Shown one piece after another: positions 42,289 to 44,267 of a stretch of 44,267 nt of DNA. The stretch is from Acidobacteriota bacterium (GTDB taxonomy: Bacteria > Acidobacteriota > Terriglobia > Terriglobales > Acidobacteriaceae): the NCBI GenBank assembly GCA_021790995.1, contig JAJYFA010000014.1, positions 1-44,267 on the forward strand, read 5' to 3'. The notes beneath the pieces were generated by a model that worked only from the letters and a program-made list of their open reading frames with translations, had not been told where the DNA came from and ran no database searches. The position numbers were made by a program, and so were the translations under genes. Positions within the stretch are counted from its first letter, which is position 1. Each line of letters starts with the position of its first letter.

Positions 42289-42386
42289 AAGGCTAGTCAG
42301 AACTTATCTTTAGCATCGTTGCTCGCGCCTGGATGCGGGTCAGTCGACACCTCTTCCTCGGCCACCTTCCATGTGGCCGCCGGGAT

Positions 42387-42425
42387 CCCCACCCTCGCGA
42401 GCCTTGTTCTTGCGCCAGGGTGGGG
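42387..42425. repeat. Inverted repeat CCCCACCCT…AGGGTGGGG, probable dispersed repeat remnant
   Basis: 9-bp perfect arms at 42387-42395 and 42417-42425. Confidence 0.55.
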
Positions 42426-42470
42426 CACGCAGGATTGCGAAATCACAGATGACGGCGATGGAAGGTCGCG

Positions 42471-43724
42471 CTACTGATCGTTGCCCTCGATCAGGTCTGT
42501 ACTGATTGGAGTGAGATAGCCGAAGACGCCGCCTGAAGCGCGATTCGGCCCTGCGGCAAAATACATCTCTGCAGCGGGACTGCCTGCGGAATCATAGTTG
42601 GTGGAAGTGTTGCCCCCAAAACTGATTCCCCAGATTCCATTGATGGCAAGCGGTTTTCCATTAGCGTCTTCGAGCAGGCCTTTCATGCGGCCGGTGACCA
42701 TGTCGTAGGCGACGATGTATCCGCTCGACTGTGTAGTTCCCCCCCCGGCGAACTGGCCCACCAGCAGATCGTGGCTGAAGGTGCCGAAGTCAAGGGGGGC
42801 CAGCGCCACGCCCCAAGGCGCATTGAGCCAGTCACCGTGCTGGAGCTGCAAGAGCATTCTGCCGTTCGCACTGTAGATATCGACGTAGCCGTTCCCTGGG
42901 CCGTCGGTTTCAAATAGCTGGCCCGGCATATGCAGCGCATAGGTCACCACGATGTCGTTGCCGATGGCCTGCACGTTAAATGGAACATAGTGGGGCGGCA
43001 GGAAACGATCTTCAAAGAAGCCAAACTGTCCTTGGCCCGGACCGCCAGGACCAGGCCCTTCGCCGGCTTCGTCAGGTCCCTCACCCAGTCTGGGTCCATC
43101 ACCTCCAGGGCCCCCTGCCATTTCCATTCCCATTCCCGGTCCAGGACCAGGGGCTCCGCCACGGGCGATCAAGTGAAAATTGGTGTCGTAAACATCCACT
43201 GTGCCCAAGTTAAAATTCGCCGCGTACAACCGAGGCTGTCCGTCGACCATCGTGGTGGTCAGGCCGGTGTAGGACGAGCCGTCGGTGGCCTTCACTACGG
43301 TTATCGCTTTGGTCCCCGCGCCAGGGTTCCAGCCGGCGATGGTGCCATCCACCGTGCTGAAGAGGAAGAAGGCCGATTGGCCATCCGGAAGCATAAACGC
43401 CGAACTGTCGTTGTTGGAGATGATTCCTGTCGGGCTGCCAGCCATTCCGTTTTTTGCGGCGGGTACGGTGACGGTAATTCCCAGCTTGGTGCCATTGCCG
43501 GTGTAGACCGTGCTCAGCCCGGTGCGGTTGTCTGAGACCCACCACGGACTGTTCGTGCGGCGGGCAATTCCCCAGGCGTTCACCATCCCGGAGTCGGTGG
43601 TCGGAGCAACGTCCGAGGCGTTGGAGACAAGGTTAGTTTGGCTGTAACTCTGGCTGAATGCGAGAGATCCGAGCAAGGCGAACGCTAACGCCGACCCTGC
43701 CAGACGGCACACAACTGTACTCAT
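42471..43724 (-). CDS. TIGR03118 family secreted protein with Gly/Pro-rich insertion
   Basis: Start MSTVVCRLAG with GGAGG RBS; SQTNLVSNASDVAPTTDSGMVNAWGIARRTNSPWWVSDNRTGLSTVYTGNG. Confidence 0.85.
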   Translation of the reverse strand: MSTVVCRLAGSALAFALLGSLAFSQSYSQTNLVSNASDVAPTTDSGMVNAWGIARRTNSPWWVSDNRTGLSTVYTGNGTKLGITVTVPAAKNGMAGSPTGIISNNDSSAFMLPDGQSAFFLFSTVDGTIAGWNPGAGTKAITVVKATDGSSYTGLTTTMVDGQPRLYAANFNLGTVDVYDTNFHLIARGGAPGPGPGMGMEMAGGPGGDGPRLGEGPDEAGEGPGPGGPGQGQFGFFEDRFLPPHYVPFNVQAIGNDIVVTYALHMPGQLFETDGPGNGYVDIYSANGRMLLQLQHGDWLNAPWGVALAPLDFGTFSHDLLVGQFAGGGTTQSSGYIVAYDMVTGRMKGLLEDANGKPLAINGIWGISFGGNTSTNYDSAGSPAAEMYFAAGPNRASGGVFGYLTPISTDLIEGNDQ

Positions 43725-44173
43725 GGAAACCTCCTTGGTGTGGAAAGCAATTGAGATCGCGGGCTCTCCAGATGCAGCAGCGGCTGGAAATAGAAAGGGA
43801 AAGGGCCCGAGGAACTCACTCTGCGGCGCTACGATGCTGAAAATTGCTGCCGAGTTGCCCGCCAGCCAACCAATTTCGCGCAGGATGCATCTTCCCCTTT
43901 GCAAAGAGATGTCTATTTTGGGGCTCTATGCTTTGTGACGGAGAAATCCTTGACCGTAAGGCAAAAGTGAGCATACTGCCAGACGCAGTCGTAGCAACTC
44001 TTGCTATGGAAAAACGGGGGACGCACTTCGTTATCAGGGCAAACGCACGAAAGTCGTGAAGCGCGTGAAGCGAGGGTCTTGAAAGGGCACGGCTTCAACG
44101 GTACAGCCTTTCGCGGCCAGTGTTACCCCGGCTTTAGTTCCGGAGGGGTGGCTTTGGGGACGCAAATCTTGCC

Positions 44174-44218
44174 TCAGGGGCTGATGCCCTGACGTTTCTA
44201 TGCCAGCTTGACTGGCAT
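44174..44218. repeat. Two adjacent small hairpins (REP-like)
   Basis: TCAGGG…CCCTGA (44174-44192) and ATGCCAG-cttga-CTGGCAT (44200-44218). Confidence 0.5.
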
Positions 44219-44267
44219 CACTTAAGTCTTGCCGTTTCAAAAACAACATTTTGCCGCAATCTCCCGG

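Noticed and set aside
42740-42750. C8 homopolymer in the TIGR03118 gene as a phase-variation tract
   Set aside because: Frame is intact, tract is short and the surrounding GC is high; no supporting evidence.

Overview
The window looks like part of an acidobacterial chromosome, judged from an Oar-like TonB-dependent receptor, a DUF5695 protein, a TIGR03118 protein and typical intergenic inverted repeats. The left ~19 kb is an accessory catabolic region. It holds two closely related GntR/FCD regulators, a Tat-exported DUF1680 (GH127/GH146-type) beta-L-arabinofuranosidase, a DUF885 metallopeptidase, a 2Fe-2S subunit plus FAD/BFD oxidoreductase pair of the D-hydroxyproline/opine dehydrogenase type, a DPP-IV-like S9 peptidase, the TonB-dependent receptor, a secreted DUF5695 protein and an APC amino-acid permease. 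I suggest it is a utilization locus for hydroxyproline-rich, arabinosylated plant cell-wall glycoprotein (extensin-like). A 13-bp motif, GAATACAACATCG, recurs in two of its promoters. The remainder is mostly housekeeping: SNF2/SWIM helicase, gyrB, moaA, ubiE/menG, a CDF transporter, a PASTA protein, aroC-def-fmt-rsmB and mreBCD. A small four-helix-bundle (S23/IVP) gene flanked by 18-bp perfect inverted repeats made of GGGACTRA octamers sits between mreB and mreC. No rRNA, tRNA or CRISPR array was recognised. All family calls come from reading the sequence; no searches were run.
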